This document shows positions 1 through 9,152 of a stretch of 64,000 bases of DNA, piece after piece (within the stretch, counting starts at the first letter, position 1; each line of letters starts with the position of its first letter). Source of the DNA: Pseudarthrobacter phenanthrenivorans (GTDB taxonomy: Bacteria; Actinomycetota; Actinomycetes; Actinomycetales; Micrococcaceae). The position numbers and the translations under genes were made by a program. The notes under the pieces are model-generated. The model ran no database searches. It was not told where the DNA came from and saw nothing but the letters and a program-made list of their open reading frames with translations. The stretch spans positions 23,048 through 87,047 of the forward strand of contig NZ_JWTB01000039.1 in assembly GCF_000813845.1 (NCBI RefSeq), written 5' to 3'.

Positions 1-44
1 GCCAGGTGAAGCTCACCTAGCCCGTTCCGCCGCGAGGCAGCGCC

Positions 45-76
45 AGAGGCCGTTATGGAATTCCATAACGGCCTCT
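45..76. terminator. perfect palindromic terminator
   Basis: A perfect 32-bp palindrome with 16-bp arms (arm starts AGAGGCCGTTATGG) centred on GGAATTCC lies just past the stop of the minus-strand alcohol dehydrogenase. It can act in either direction. A smaller hairpin, AGGTGA-agc-TCACCT, sits at 4-18. Confidence 0.7.
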
Positions 77-98
77 GTTCTGATGCGGCTGGGAAGGC

Positions 99-1280
99 TC
101 AGGCGCCCGGGTTAAGGACCACCTTGATGCAGCCGTCCTCCTTCTTCTGGAACTTCTCGTACAGCGCCGGCGCCCCGTCCAGGCCGGAGCGGTGGGTCAC
201 CAGGTCCATCACACCCAGCGGGTCGGCGTCGTCCTCCACCAGCGGAAGGATGGCGTCCGTCCAGCGGCGTACGTTGCACTGGCCCATGCGCACCTGGAGC
301 TGCTTGTCGAACATGGTGAGCATGGGCATCGGGCTGGCCGTGCCACCGTAGACGCCGCTGAGCGAGAGCGTTCCACCGCGGCGGACGGCATCGATGGAGG
401 CATGCAGCGCAGCGAGCCGGTCCACGCCGCCGTGCTCCATGGCCTTCTGTGCCAGTTTGTCCGGCAGGAGGCCCAGCGCCTGGTGGGCGAAGCCCGCCAC
501 CGGGGAGCCGTGGGCTTCCATGCCGACGGCGTCCACGACGGCGTCCGGCCCGCGGCCATCGGTCATCTCCCGGAGTTCGTCCCCGACGGCCTTGCCGTAA
601 TCGAGCGTTTCCACGCCGTGCCGCGCTGCCATTTCCCGGCGTTCCGGAACGGGATCGATACCGATCACGCGGAAGCCGCGGTGCACGCCGATGCGGCCGG
701 CGAACTGGCCCACGGGGCCAAGGCCGAACACGGCGAGGGTGCCGCCGGCGGGGACGTCAGCGTATTCCACGGCCTGCCAGGCGGTGGGCAGGATGTCGGA
801 GAGGAACAGGTATCTTTCGTCCGGAAGGTCGTTGCCCACCTTCACGGGACCGTAGTCGGCGTGCGGCACGCGCAGGTATTCGGCCTGGCCGCCGGGAACG
901 GACCCGTACAGTTCCGAGTAGCCGAAGAGGGCGGCGCCGGATCCCTTTTCCTTGACCTGGGTGGTTTCGCATTGGGACTGCAGGCCCTGCCTGCACATGT
1001 AGCAGGAGCCGCACGCGATGTTGAACGGGACCACCACGCGGTCGCCCTTGCGGAGGTTGGTAACGCCGCTGCCCACTTCTTCCACGATGCCCATCGGCTC
1101 GTGGCCAATGACGTCCCCCTTGTGCATGTAGGGCCCCAGGACCTCGTAGAGGTGGAGGTCGGAGCCGCAAATGGCGGTGGAGGTGATCCGGATGATCGCA
1201 TCCGTGGATTCCTGGATGACGGGATCCGGCACTTCTTCCACGCTTACCGAACGCTTTCCTTGCCACGTCAGTGCTTTCAC
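99..1280 (-). CDS. zinc-dependent alcohol dehydrogenase (formaldehyde dehydrogenase-like)
   Basis: A 393-residue medium-chain dehydrogenase of the zinc type, predicted to oxidise an alcohol or aldehyde with NAD(P) in the cytoplasm. The catalytic zinc ligands are visible as C38 (CGSD) and the GHE at 59-61; the structural zinc cysteines cluster around residues 90-105 (CGSCYMC...C); the Rossmann glycine motif GLGPVG is near residue 186. The insertion after the Rossmann fold and the length resemble glutathione-independent formaldehyde dehydrogenase relatives rather than classic ethanol dehydrogenases. The start is GTG, preceded by AAAGGA at good spacing. It stands alone and ends in a strong palindrome. 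The substrate cannot be read from sequence. Confidence 0.9.
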   Translation of the reverse strand: MKALTWQGKRSVSVEEVPDPVIQESTDAIIRITSTAICGSDLHLYEVLGPYMHKGDVIGHEPMGIVEEVGSGVTNLRKGDRVVVPFNIACGSCYMCRQGLQSQCETTQVKEKGSGAALFGYSELYGSVPGGQAEYLRVPHADYGPVKVGNDLPDERYLFLSDILPTAWQAVEYADVPAGGTLAVFGLGPVGQFAGRIGVHRGFRVIGIDPVPERREMAARHGVETLDYGKAVGDELREMTDGRGPDAVVDAVGMEAHGSPVAGFAHQALGLLPDKLAQKAMEHGGVDRLAALHASIDAVRRGGTLSLSGVYGGTASPMPMLTMFDKQLQVRMGQCNVRRWTDAILPLVEDDADPLGVMDLVTHRSGLDGAPALYEKFQKKEDGCIKVVLNPGA

Positions 1281-1471
1281 AGTCTTCCTTTCGCTTTTGC
1301 CTTGCCCCGGGGCCTCCGCGGGCCGGACCAGGACACCCGAGGGCGTCCTTTCCCCGACGCTATCGGTTTTGGCGGAAAAAAGTAAGCATGCTGATGAAAA
1401 GCTTGTGGCCGCCGTCGACTGCTTCTAGCGTAGGAAGGGCACAGCAGAAGCCGACGCGAAAGAGGATCGCC

Positions 1472-1720
1472 ATGTCGCTGTACCAGCCGGAACCCGTCGA
1501 GATCTCCACCCGCGTGCGTCCGGGCGAATGGACGGAGGAGAGCCTTGCGGAACTGGTCGGCACCTACCAGGCACGGGTGGCGGAGATGGGCGCCCCAGAG
1601 GCCGAAGTGGCCACGGACATCCAGCGCAACGACGACGGCTCAGTGAAGGTCGTTGTGTCCTGGACCAAGCCCGCCATCGCCGGGGACGAGGACTCAGTGC
1701 CCGGCGGCCAGCCACTCTGA
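1472..1720 (+). CDS. small hypothetical acidic protein
   Basis: An 82-residue cytoplasmic protein that I do not recognise. It has no signal peptide, no membrane segment and no cysteines. The ATG was chosen because AGAGGA lies a few bases upstream and because longer in-frame extensions read into the divergent dehydrogenase leader. The sequence is acidic and ends in a Gly/Pro-rich tail. It is divergent from the alcohol dehydrogenase and convergent with the HAD phosphatase. No function is proposed. Confidence 0.65.
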   Translation: MSLYQPEPVEISTRVRPGEWTEESLAELVGTYQARVAEMGAPEAEVATDIQRNDDGSVKVVVSWTKPAIAGDEDSVPGGQPL

Positions 1721-1740
1721 CCGGGAAGCTTACTGCAGGG

Positions 1741-2454
1741 CTAGGATTTGGTTTCCAGGGCAAGCAGCCGGCCAATGGCGCTGGCCCCCAGGTTCTCCAG
1801 CAGGTGGCGGGGGCCCTCATAGACCTCCACGGCACCAGCGTCCCGCAGCTGGGCCGCGTGGATCCCGCCGCAGGTAACCCCGATGGCCGGGATGCCCAGC
1901 GCCGCCGCCGCCTTCATGTCCCACACGGCATCCCCGACGTAGACGGCATCCGCGGCCTCGATGCCAAGCGCTTCCAGTGCAGCCTCAAGGATGTCCGGGG
2001 CAGGCTTGCTCTCCTCGGCGTCGTTGGCGCTGGTGGCGGCGTCGATGAAGGCATCGGCATCCAGGACCGACCGCATGACCTGCAGGTCCCGCTCCCGCGC
2101 CGATGAGGCAAGGGCCACGGCAAGGCCGGCTTCGCGGCATTGGCCCAGCAGGTCCTTGGCACCGTCGAGGGCGCGGAGGGATGGCCAGTGCGAGGCGTAG
2201 AGTGCACCGTGGCTGGCCATGATGTCCTGGTCCTCGCTGCGGTCCCGGTCCTGCGGAAGGAGGTTGTCCACCAGCCGCGCCCCGCCCATGCCCACGAGCT
2301 GGTGGATGGCAGCCATGGACACGTCGTGGCCGTACTGGCGGAACGCACCCCACCAGGCGATGGTGTGGATGTAGGACGAGTCGATCAGGGTTCCGTCAAC
2401 GTCAAAGAGGACCCCCCGGCGGGCGCCGCCAGAGGGTGCTGGGAAGTCCGGCAT
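1741..2454 (-). CDS. HAD-family hydrolase, phosphoglycolate phosphatase-like
   Basis: A 237-residue HAD superfamily phosphatase. Motif I is LFDVDGTLID near residues 16-25 with the nucleophile and acid aspartates; motif II is the SS in ALASSAR around 115; motif III is the lysine in ESKPAPD; motif IV is VGDAVWDM near 193. The alpha-helical cap follows motif I, as in phosphoglycolate phosphatase and beta-phosphoglucomutase types. The substrate is probably a small phosphorylated metabolite. Its start codon overlaps the stop of the upstream DUF1508 gene in a TGATG arrangement, so the two are translationally coupled. Confidence 0.85.
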   Translation of the reverse strand: MPDFPAPSGGARRGVLFDVDGTLIDSSYIHTIAWWGAFRQYGHDVSMAAIHQLVGMGGARLVDNLLPQDRDRSEDQDIMASHGALYASHWPSLRALDGAKDLLGQCREAGLAVALASSARERDLQVMRSVLDADAFIDAATSANDAEESKPAPDILEAALEALGIEAADAVYVGDAVWDMKAAAALGIPAIGVTCGGIHAAQLRDAGAVEVYEGPRHLLENLGASAIGRLLALETKS

Positions 2455-2744
2455 CAGCCCACCGCTGCCCGTCGGACTTCCGGTGCCTTCTTGTGCCGGG
2501 CAGCTTCTTCCTTGGCGGAGCTGACGGGACGCACACGGTCGCGGATGATCGTCCCCGCGCCGTCCAGGCTCTTGTCCCGGATCAGGCCCGTGCCGGCAAT
2601 CTCGCGGGCCATCGCGACGCCTGCCACGGCAGCCCTCTTGGTGGGGAAGGTTACGGAGATGGCCATCAGGTTTCCGCTCCCGTCCATCATCCTGATGCGG
2701 TAACCACCGTCAGGGGCGTCCACGAGCTCAAAAAATCCGGCCAT
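2454..2744 (-). CDS. DUF1508 (YegP-like) small protein
   Basis: A 96-residue protein whose first half, starting FFELVDAPDGGYRIRM, resembles the DUF1508/YegP domain, a small beta-rich fold of unknown role. The chosen ATG has a near-ideal GGAGGAG about seven bases upstream; an ATG eight codons earlier would bury that site. The C-terminal 40 residues are basic and probably disordered. It is the first gene of a two-gene unit with the HAD phosphatase, joined by a TGATG overlap. Confidence 0.75.
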   Translation of the reverse strand: MAGFFELVDAPDGGYRIRMMDGSGNLMAISVTFPTKRAAVAGVAMAREIAGTGLIRDKSLDGAGTIIRDRVRPVSSAKEEAARHKKAPEVRRAAVG

Positions 2745-2803
2745 AACTATCACTCCTCCATCAATCACGGCATTGTGCTTGGGAGCACTCCATGAGGTGT
2801 TAG

Positions 2804-2834
2804 TAAGTATACTTATCTATCCTGCGAAGGAGAA
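2804..2834 (-). promoter_or_regulatory. candidate promoter with palindromic -10 region
   Basis: On the minus strand TTCTCC and TATACT are separated by 17 bp, upstream of the DUF1508-HAD unit. The -10 hexamer lies inside the perfect 12-bp palindrome TAAGTATACTTA at 2804-2815, unusually AT-rich for this genome, so a repressor may also bind there. Confidence 0.4.
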
Positions 2835-2858
2835 GTTACGGTCCCGGTCCGCGCCGCC

Positions 2859-4667
2859 TCAGCGCGAATCCGCCCCTGGCGGCGGAATGGGAGTGTCACT
2901 GCGCCGAACCGTATCCTGATGAAGCTCCAAGGCGCTAGTCACAAGGGCGAAATGGCTGAAGGCCTGCGGCGTGTTCCCAAGCTGGCGCCCGGCTTTCACG
3001 GCCCATTCCTCACTCAACAGCCCCACGTCGTTGCGCAGTTCCAGCAGCCGCTCGAAGAGCTCACGCGATTCCTCGGGGCGGCCCGCACCCAGGAGCGCTT
3101 CCACCAGCCAGAACGAACAGGCCAGGAAGACGCCCTCGTCGCCCGGCAGGCCGTCGTCGCTCTTTTCGGGCCGGTACCGCAGGACGAACCCGTCCTCGGT
3201 CAGCTCCCGCTGGATCGCCTCGATGGTCCCCACCACCTTGGGGTCGTCAGGGGGCAGGAATCCCACCCGGGGGATCAGCAGAAGGCTGGCATCCAGCTCC
3301 GTGCCGCCGTAGGACTGGACGAAGGTGTTGCGGGCGGCGTCGAAGCCGTTGGCCATGATGTCAGCGCGGATCCGGTCCCGCAGCGCCTCCCAGCGCTCCA
3401 CCGGCCCGGGCATGCCGGATTCCCGAACACCCTTCACCATCCGGTCCGCGGCCACCCACGCCATGACTTTCGAGTGCGTGAAGTGCCGGCGTGGACCGCG
3501 CATCTCCCACAGCCCGTTGTCCGGCTGGTCCCAGATGGTTTCGAGGTGCTCCATCAGGGCGATCTGGACGTCCCAGGCCTCGTCCGTGTGCTTCAGCAGG
3601 GAATTGCGGGTCAGGGCAAGGCAGTCAAGCACTTCGCCCCACACATCCAGCTGGAACTGTTCTGCGGCCGCATTCCCGATCCGTACCGGCACCGAATTCT
3701 CGTACCCCTTCAGCCACGGCAACTCCAGCTCCGGCAGCCGCCGCTCGCCATGGATGCCGTACATGATCTGCAGGTCGGCGGGATCCCCGGCCACCGCCCG
3801 CAGCAGCCAGTCCCGCCATGCCGCGGCTTCCGCGGTGTAGCCCGCGGCCAGCAGGGCCTGCAGCGTCATGGCGGCATCGCGCAGCCAGCAGTAGCGGTAG
3901 TCCCAATTGCGCTGGCCTCCGGGCTGCTCCGGAAGGGATGTTGTGACGGCAGCGACGATGCCGCCGGTTGGCGCGTAAGTCAGCGCCTTGAGCGTAATGA
4001 GCGAGCGGACCACGGCGTCCTGGTATTTGCCCTTGACCGTGCACTGGGAGGACCAGCCGCGCCAGAACGCACACGTGCTTTCAAGGACTTCTTCCGCGTC
4101 CACGCTGACCGGGCGGCCCACATGGCTGGGCGCCCATGTCAGCACGAACGGCACCTTCTCACCGGCATGGACGGTGAAGTCGCTGACCGTGTGCATGTTT
4201 TCGCCATGCAGGGGTGCCGGCGTCACCAGGTAGACGGCGTCCGGGCCGGCGATGGCGTGGAGCCCGCGCTTGTCCTTGCGCACCCAGGGAACGATGTGCC
4301 CGTAGTCAAACCTCAGGATCAGCTCCCCGTGCATGCGGACGCTGCCGCTGATGCCCTCCACGATCCGCACAATGTCCGCGACAGAGTCACGGGGCGGCAT
4401 GAAATCCGTCACCCGCACCGTTCCATCCGGCGTTTCCCATTCGGTATCGAGGACCAGGGTGCCGTCACGGTAGCCGCGGCGCGTGCAGGCGCCTGCCCCC
4501 TCGGGCGCCAGCAGCCAGCGTCCCGCATCCGGGGTGTCCAGCAGCGCGTTGAAGCACGCCGGGGAATCGAACCGGGGAAGGCACAGCCAATCGATCGAGC
4601 CTTCCTTGCTGACCAGGGCTCCGGTCTGGAGGTCCCCGACTACCGCATAATCCTCGATTCGCGCCAT
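2859..4667 (-). CDS. glycoside hydrolase family 15, trehalase/glucoamylase-like
   Basis: A 602-residue cytoplasmic (alpha/alpha)6-barrel hydrolase. The N-terminal YAVVGDLQTGALVS motif with the N-terminal beta domain, followed by NWDYRYCWLRDAAMTL near residue 275, is typical of bacterial GH15 enzymes that include the mycobacterial trehalase. The candidate general acid is in LWEMRGP and the candidate base in EEWAVKAGRQLGNTPQAFSH near the C-terminus. Trehalose or alpha-glucan hydrolysis is the family inference. The ATG at MARIEDY was chosen because family members begin here; the longer reading would cross into the divergent DUF72 gene. Confidence 0.88.
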   Translation of the reverse strand: MARIEDYAVVGDLQTGALVSKEGSIDWLCLPRFDSPACFNALLDTPDAGRWLLAPEGAGACTRRGYRDGTLVLDTEWETPDGTVRVTDFMPPRDSVADIVRIVEGISGSVRMHGELILRFDYGHIVPWVRKDKRGLHAIAGPDAVYLVTPAPLHGENMHTVSDFTVHAGEKVPFVLTWAPSHVGRPVSVDAEEVLESTCAFWRGWSSQCTVKGKYQDAVVRSLITLKALTYAPTGGIVAAVTTSLPEQPGGQRNWDYRYCWLRDAAMTLQALLAAGYTAEAAAWRDWLLRAVAGDPADLQIMYGIHGERRLPELELPWLKGYENSVPVRIGNAAAEQFQLDVWGEVLDCLALTRNSLLKHTDEAWDVQIALMEHLETIWDQPDNGLWEMRGPRRHFTHSKVMAWVAADRMVKGVRESGMPGPVERWEALRDRIRADIMANGFDAARNTFVQSYGGTELDASLLLIPRVGFLPPDDPKVVGTIEAIQRELTEDGFVLRYRPEKSDDGLPGDEGVFLACSFWLVEALLGAGRPEESRELFERLLELRNDVGLLSEEWAVKAGRQLGNTPQAFSHFALVTSALELHQDTVRRSDTPIPPPGADSR

Positions 4668-4731
4668 GACATTACCCTGCCACACCGCGGGCCCCAGGGG
4701 GTGGGAATCGTGCAGGTGTAGCCTGAGGCCG

Positions 4732-5463
4732 ATGGCAATCCACATCGGCACCTCCGGCTGGAGCTACGACCACTGGGAAAACGTCCTGTACCCGCCAGGG
4801 CTGCCTGCCCGTGACCGGCTCCAGTGCTATGTGGCCGAGTTCGGCACTGTCGAGTTGAACGCGAGTTTCTACCGGTGGCCGCGTGACACCACCTTCGCCG
4901 GCTGGAACCGGCGCCTGCCGCCCGGCTTCAGCATGTCCGTCAAGGCTCCGCGGGGACTGACGCACGCCCGGAAGCTGTATTCTCCCGAGGTGTGGGTGGA
5001 GCGCATCGTGCGGTGCTGGCACGAATTGGGGGACAAACGGGCCGTGCTCCTGGTCCAGCTTCCGCCGCAGCTGGAGCGCGACGACGCGAGGCTGGATTAT
5101 TTCCTTGCCGCGCTGCCGCCCTGGATCAGGGTTGCCGTGGAGTTCAGGCACCCCAGTTGGGACAGTCCCGAGGTGTTCGGGCTGCTGGAGCGGCACAATG
5201 CGGCGTACTGCATCATGAGCGGCGCCAACCTGCCCTGCATCCTGCGCACTACGGCGCCCTTCACCTACATCAGGCTGCACGGGCCGGACCAGCAGCACCT
5301 GTACGGGGGCTCCTACCAGGACGCCGACCTCCACTGGTGGGCCGACCGGATCCGCGAGTGGGAGGGTGCGGGCGTGGACGTCTACGCCTACTTCAACAAC
5401 GACGGCGGCGGGAACGCGGTGCGTAACGCCCGGACACTGCGCGCGATCCTCGGCCGCGGCTGA
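4732..5463 (+). CDS. DUF72 (YecE-like) protein
   Basis: A 243-residue protein of the DUF72/YecE family, a TIM-barrel fold with no established biochemical role. The characteristic start IHIGTSGWSYDHW and the C-terminal YAYFNNDGGGNAVRNA are both present. The ATG was chosen because the family motif begins two residues later. It is divergent from the GH15 gene across only 64 bp, so both promoters must be in that gap. The stop TGA overlaps a possible ATG of the next gene. Confidence 0.85.
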   Translation: MAIHIGTSGWSYDHWENVLYPPGLPARDRLQCYVAEFGTVELNASFYRWPRDTTFAGWNRRLPPGFSMSVKAPRGLTHARKLYSPEVWVERIVRCWHELGDKRAVLLVQLPPQLERDDARLDYFLAALPPWIRVAVEFRHPSWDSPEVFGLLERHNAAYCIMSGANLPCILRTTAPFTYIRLHGPDQQHLYGGSYQDADLHWWADRIREWEGAGVDVYAYFNNDGGGNAVRNARTLRAILGRG

Positions 5464-5495
5464 TGCCGCGGGCCGCCCTGTGGCAGAGTGGTGGC

Positions 5496-6599
5496 ATGGA
5501 CACGGCTCCGCAGAACCCCGCCCAGGACACGGCCCGGCACAACAGCAAGGGCCACGACGCATTGTCCGGAGGCCAGTTCTTCCGGCTGGCACACAGGCTG
5601 TCCGACGCGGTCAACGACGTCCGGATCCAGCTGGCCAGGCGCTGGAAATTCGTGCCCCAGACCATTGCGTACCAGGGCTACGGATCAACCACCCGGGTGC
5701 GCGTACTGGGCCGCGTGTTGCTGACGCAGAAGCCCCTGCCCGGGAGCAAGGCCGAACACGAAGCGAAGAACGGCAACCAGAACATCCGCGGCTGGCGGGC
5801 GTTCACGGGGGTGCCGCTGCAGTTCACCGACGTCGAAATCGCCATCGGCGACGTCGTCACCCACGTCACGGCGGACCGGGGCGGGCTGATCGACACCGAG
5901 GTGGACGTGCAGCTCTCCCCCGGCTGGCACACCGCAGTCCTGCGTGCCGAGGGAACCGAACCGGCGGAGGCACTGATCCAGGTAACCGCCCCCGGCGTGC
6001 AGTTCGGCATCGTGTCCGACATCGACGACACCGTCATGGTGACCGCCCTGCCCAGGCCCTTCCTGGCGTTGTGGAACACCTTCGTGCTCAGCGAGCGGGC
6101 GCGCATGGCCACACCGGGCATGGCGGTACTGCTGGACCGGCTGACCATCGAGCATCCTGAGGCCCCTGTCATCTACCTCTCCACCGGTCCGTGGAACGCC
6201 GCCCCTACGCTGGGCCGCTTCCTGAACCGCAACATGTACCCCAAGGGCGCGCTGCTGTTGACCGACTGGGGCCTGACCCAGGACCGCTGGTTCCGGAGCG
6301 GGCAGGACCACAAGCGCCGCAACCTGGAGCGGCTGGCCCAGGAATTCCCGGACATGCGCTGGCTTCTGATCGGCGACAACGGCCAGCATGACGAGGCCAT
6401 CTACTCCGCCTTCGCCGCAGACCACCCGGACAAGGTGGCCGCGATCGCCATCCGGCAGCTGTCCGTCAGCGAGTCGGTCTTTGCCGGCGGCCACTCCGAG
6501 GACGGCGACCACACAACGTCCCGGGTACCGTGGATCTACTCCCCCGACGGCGCCGGCATCGCAAAGCAACTGGCCATGCTGGACCTGCTCCGGGGCTGA
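5496..6599 (+). CDS. App1-type phosphatase domain protein (DUF2183)
   Basis: A 367-residue protein whose C-terminal half carries the App1/DUF2183 phosphatase domain. The HAD-like signature SDIDDTVMVT lies near residue 174, followed by STGPWN and DWGLTQDRWF, then IGDNGQHDEAIY. Fungal App1 is a phosphatidate phosphatase; the bacterial substrate is unknown. The N-terminal 150 residues form a separate beta-rich region. An ATG at 5463 overlapping the DUF72 stop is an alternative start 11 codons upstream; I prefer 5496 because a GGTGG element precedes it. Likely co-transcribed with DUF72. Confidence 0.82.
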   Translation: MDTAPQNPAQDTARHNSKGHDALSGGQFFRLAHRLSDAVNDVRIQLARRWKFVPQTIAYQGYGSTTRVRVLGRVLLTQKPLPGSKAEHEAKNGNQNIRGWRAFTGVPLQFTDVEIAIGDVVTHVTADRGGLIDTEVDVQLSPGWHTAVLRAEGTEPAEALIQVTAPGVQFGIVSDIDDTVMVTALPRPFLALWNTFVLSERARMATPGMAVLLDRLTIEHPEAPVIYLSTGPWNAAPTLGRFLNRNMYPKGALLLTDWGLTQDRWFRSGQDHKRRNLERLAQEFPDMRWLLIGDNGQHDEAIYSAFAADHPDKVAAIAIRQLSVSESVFAGGHSEDGDHTTSRVPWIYSPDGAGIAKQLAMLDLLRG

Positions 6600-6612
6600 C
6601 CCAGCCCTTCCG

Positions 6613-8214
6613 TTACTGGGCCCCGGCACCCAGGGGCGCACCGTCGTCGGGCGCTTCACTGCCCACCAGGCCCTTGCCGCCCGGCAGGTCGTCGCTGCCG
6701 GCTTCCTGGTCAGTGTCCACCAGGTCCGGAACCAGCGCCTGGGCGATGGCTGCCCCTGCCGCCGCGGCCAGGTCGCGTTCCTCGATGAGCTCCTGGAACC
6801 AGAAATACGACGCCTTGGGCGTCCGCTCGAGCGTCTCGAAGTCCACGTGCAGGAGGCCGAAAGGCTGGTTGTAGCCGGCGGACCACTCAAAGTTGTCCAG
6901 GAACGACCACACGTAATAGCCGCGCAGGTCAATGGACTCGGCGACACCACCCGGAGCGGTGGCGCGAAGGGCGGTTTCGAGGTGGTCGGAGATGTACTTG
7001 AGCCGGCGCTCGTCCGGGATGAACCGGGTGTTGGTGGACTTGTCCCGGACGATGATGTCCTCGAAGCTCGCTCCGCCCTCGGTAATGATCACGGGCGGCA
7101 GGTTGGGGTACCGGTCTGCCATCTCCTTCAGTGCCACCGCCATGTACTCCGGCTTAACGGGCCAGCCGTAGGCCGTGATGTCCGCTTCCGGCCAGGTTTC
7201 GACGTGGAACGGCGTTGCGCCGCTGCCCGTTGCGCTGAGGTCGCTGCCCATGGCCTCCGCCATACTTGACGGCACGGTACCGCCGCCGGGGCCCGCCGCC
7301 ACTTTGGTGGGCATATAGTAGTTGAGCCCATAGAAATCCAGCGGCTGGGAAATGATCTCCAGGTCCTCTTCGGGGTGGTCGAAGGAGCTGAAGAACTTGG
7401 CTGCCCGGATCAGGTCCGGGTACTTGCCCGTGAGGACCGGGTCTGCGTATAGACGGTTCTGGCCCAGGTCCATCAGCCCGGCGCTGATCCTGTCCAGCGG
7501 GTTGATCGAGTTCGGCACCATGGGCGAGTACACGTTGGTCATGCCGATTTCCCCCGGCACCCTGGCGGCGCGCAGGGCCTGGACGGCGAGCCCATGCCCG
7601 AGCAACTGGTGGTGGACCGTGGGGAAGGCACCGAGGGCCAGCTCCTTGCCGGGCGAGTGCAGCCCGAATGCGTAGCCGTTGGCGCTGACGGTGGCCGGTT
7701 CATTGATGGTCACCCAGCGGGCCACCCTGTCCCCGAAGGCCTCCGCCACGAGGGCGGCGTACTCGCCCAGGCGGTAGGCGGTGTCGCGGTTCATCCAGCC
7801 GCCCGCCTCGTCCAGCTCCAGCGGAGTGTCCCAGTGGTAGATGGTGGCCATGGGTGATATCCCGTTGGCCAGGAGCTCATCCAGGAGCCGGTCGTAGAAC
7901 GCCAGGCCGGTACGGTTTGCCGGCCCGGTGCCGCCGGGCTGGATCCGCGGCCAGGAGAAGGAGAACCGGTAGGAGTCGACGCCGAGCTGCTTCAGGAGTG
8001 CCACGTCCTGCGGCATCCGGTGGTAGTGGTCCGTGGCCACCACCGGGCTGTGGTCTTCCACGATCGCACCGGGCCGGGCGGCGAACCTGTCCCAGCCGGC
8101 GGGTCCGCGGCCGTCCTCGTCCAGCGCCCCTTCGATCTGGAATGCTGCGGTTGCGACGCCAAGCGTGAACCCCGGGGGGATGAGCGCTGCGAGGTCCTTG
8201 GCGGAGATGTGCAT
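6613..8214 (-). CDS. GH1 beta-glucosidase
   Basis: A 533-residue glycoside hydrolase family 1 enzyme, predicted to release glucose or galactose from beta-glycosides in the cytoplasm. N-terminal FTLGVATAAFQIEG, the acid/base TINEP, and the nucleophile region IITEGG are visible; most family members read TENG at the last site, so the Asn is replaced by Gly here. After the usual barrel end (EELIEERDL) there is a tail of about 50 residues rich in Asp, Gly and Ala not found in typical GH1 enzymes. The ATG at MHISAKDL was chosen on family length and a nearby AAGGCTGG. Confidence 0.9.
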   Translation of the reverse strand: MHISAKDLAALIPPGFTLGVATAAFQIEGALDEDGRGPAGWDRFAARPGAIVEDHSPVVATDHYHRMPQDVALLKQLGVDSYRFSFSWPRIQPGGTGPANRTGLAFYDRLLDELLANGISPMATIYHWDTPLELDEAGGWMNRDTAYRLGEYAALVAEAFGDRVARWVTINEPATVSANGYAFGLHSPGKELALGAFPTVHHQLLGHGLAVQALRAARVPGEIGMTNVYSPMVPNSINPLDRISAGLMDLGQNRLYADPVLTGKYPDLIRAAKFFSSFDHPEEDLEIISQPLDFYGLNYYMPTKVAAGPGGGTVPSSMAEAMGSDLSATGSGATPFHVETWPEADITAYGWPVKPEYMAVALKEMADRYPNLPPVIITEGGASFEDIIVRDKSTNTRFIPDERRLKYISDHLETALRATAPGGVAESIDLRGYYVWSFLDNFEWSAGYNQPFGLLHVDFETLERTPKASYFWFQELIEERDLAAAAGAAIAQALVPDLVDTDQEAGSDDLPGGKGLVGSEAPDDGAPLGAGAQ

Positions 8215-8311
8215 GTGGTCCAGCCTTTTGGTCACGGTGGTCAGGGGTACGTCCCAGAATGTCACAGCGGGGGGCGGCTGACGAGCAGCACCCTGCATCC
8301 GGCTCCGGCTG

Positions 8312-8689
8312 CTACTGCGAGCCGAACAGGAACTCCTTGGCGTGCGCCACTGCCTTGCGGAAGGCGTCGTTGCGGAGGGTCACCAGGTGCTCCGTGTCGC
8401 CGTCGGACGGCTCAAGGTACCCGGTATAGCCCGGCCGCAGCACCCAGATATCCCCCGCCGGCGGGAGGTAGAACACACCGAAGGAACGCTGCTGCCGCTC
8501 GTCCGCCGTCCACACCGGGACCACCGCCAGCGCTGCGCCGGTGGCAGGATTGATCCACTGCGCCCGCGGCAGCGGCTGTTCATGCGCTTCCGGATCCAGG
8601 AAAGGCGCGGTGCCCGCACCCCACCGCTGCTCGAAGCGCTCATGGAATGCAGGGATCAGGTGTGAGTCATAACGCCGCCACTCGCTCAT
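8312..8689 (-). CDS. hypothetical protein downstream of J-domain gene
   Basis: A 125-residue cytoplasmic protein that I do not assign to a family. It begins MSEWRRYDSHLIPAFHERFEQRWG and has a compact mixed aromatic/charged composition with no membrane segment. The start was chosen for an AAGGAGG about 11 bases upstream. It lies 41 bp behind the J-domain gene on the same strand, so it may be the last member of the small heat-shock operon. No function is proposed. Confidence 0.65.
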   Translation of the reverse strand: MSEWRRYDSHLIPAFHERFEQRWGAGTAPFLDPEAHEQPLPRAQWINPATGAALAVVPVWTADERQQRSFGVFYLPPAGDIWVLRPGYTGYLEPSDGDTEHLVTLRNDAFRKAVAHAKEFLFGSQ

Positions 8690-8730
8690 GCAGTCTTCCG
8701 CCTCCTTGGCTGGTTGGCCCCGCGGCCCTG

Positions 8731-9087
8731 TCAGGACCAGGGTCCGCTTTCCCATCGCACCGGGGTGACACGGATGGTGTGTCCTGAAGGTCCGCCGGTG
8801 CCGCGGACTTTCCGGACCGGAATCATGGTGGGCTCCGCTGCGGCCAGTTTCCGGTCGTACTCGGCGCGGCGCCCTGGATCGCGCAGGACTGAGAATGCCT
8901 GCATGATCCGGAGAAGCACATCCTCCTGCGCGGGGGGTCCCACCGCCTCCTTGCCCCTGGTTGCCTGCCCGCTGCCCATATCGGGATGGTGGCTGCGCAT
9001 GAGGGCACGGTACGCATGGGAGATTTCCTGCCGGGTGGCATCCCGGCCCACGCCGAGGATGGCGTAGTAATCAGGGACCTCACTCAT
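8731..9087 (-). CDS. J-domain protein (DnaJ/CbpA N-terminal type)
   Basis: A 118-residue protein consisting almost entirely of a J domain: DYYAILGV at 6-13, the HPD tripeptide of the Hsp70-stimulating loop at about 34-36, and a final YDRKLAA helix near residue 83. It lacks the Gly/Phe, zinc-finger and substrate-binding domains of full DnaJ, so it is probably a specialised co-chaperone that stimulates DnaK. It follows the Hsp20 gene by 65 bp on the same strand, consistent with one stress-induced transcript. Confidence 0.85.
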   Translation of the reverse strand: MSEVPDYYAILGVGRDATRQEISHAYRALMRSHHPDMGSGQATRGKEAVGPPAQEDVLLRIMQAFSVLRDPGRRAEYDRKLAAAEPTMIPVRKVRGTGGPSGHTIRVTPVRWESGPWS

Positions 9088-9152
9088 CCCAGCCTCCTGT
9101 TTCCGCCGGCGCCCCCGCGGGTGGGCGGGGGTACCGGCGGGAAAACCGTGCC

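Noticed and set aside
2919..4721. 600-residue open frame on the plus strand across the GH15 gene
   Set aside because: It lies wholly antisense to a well-supported enzyme, has no family resemblance and the Arg/His/Pro-rich composition typical of GC-rich shadow frames.
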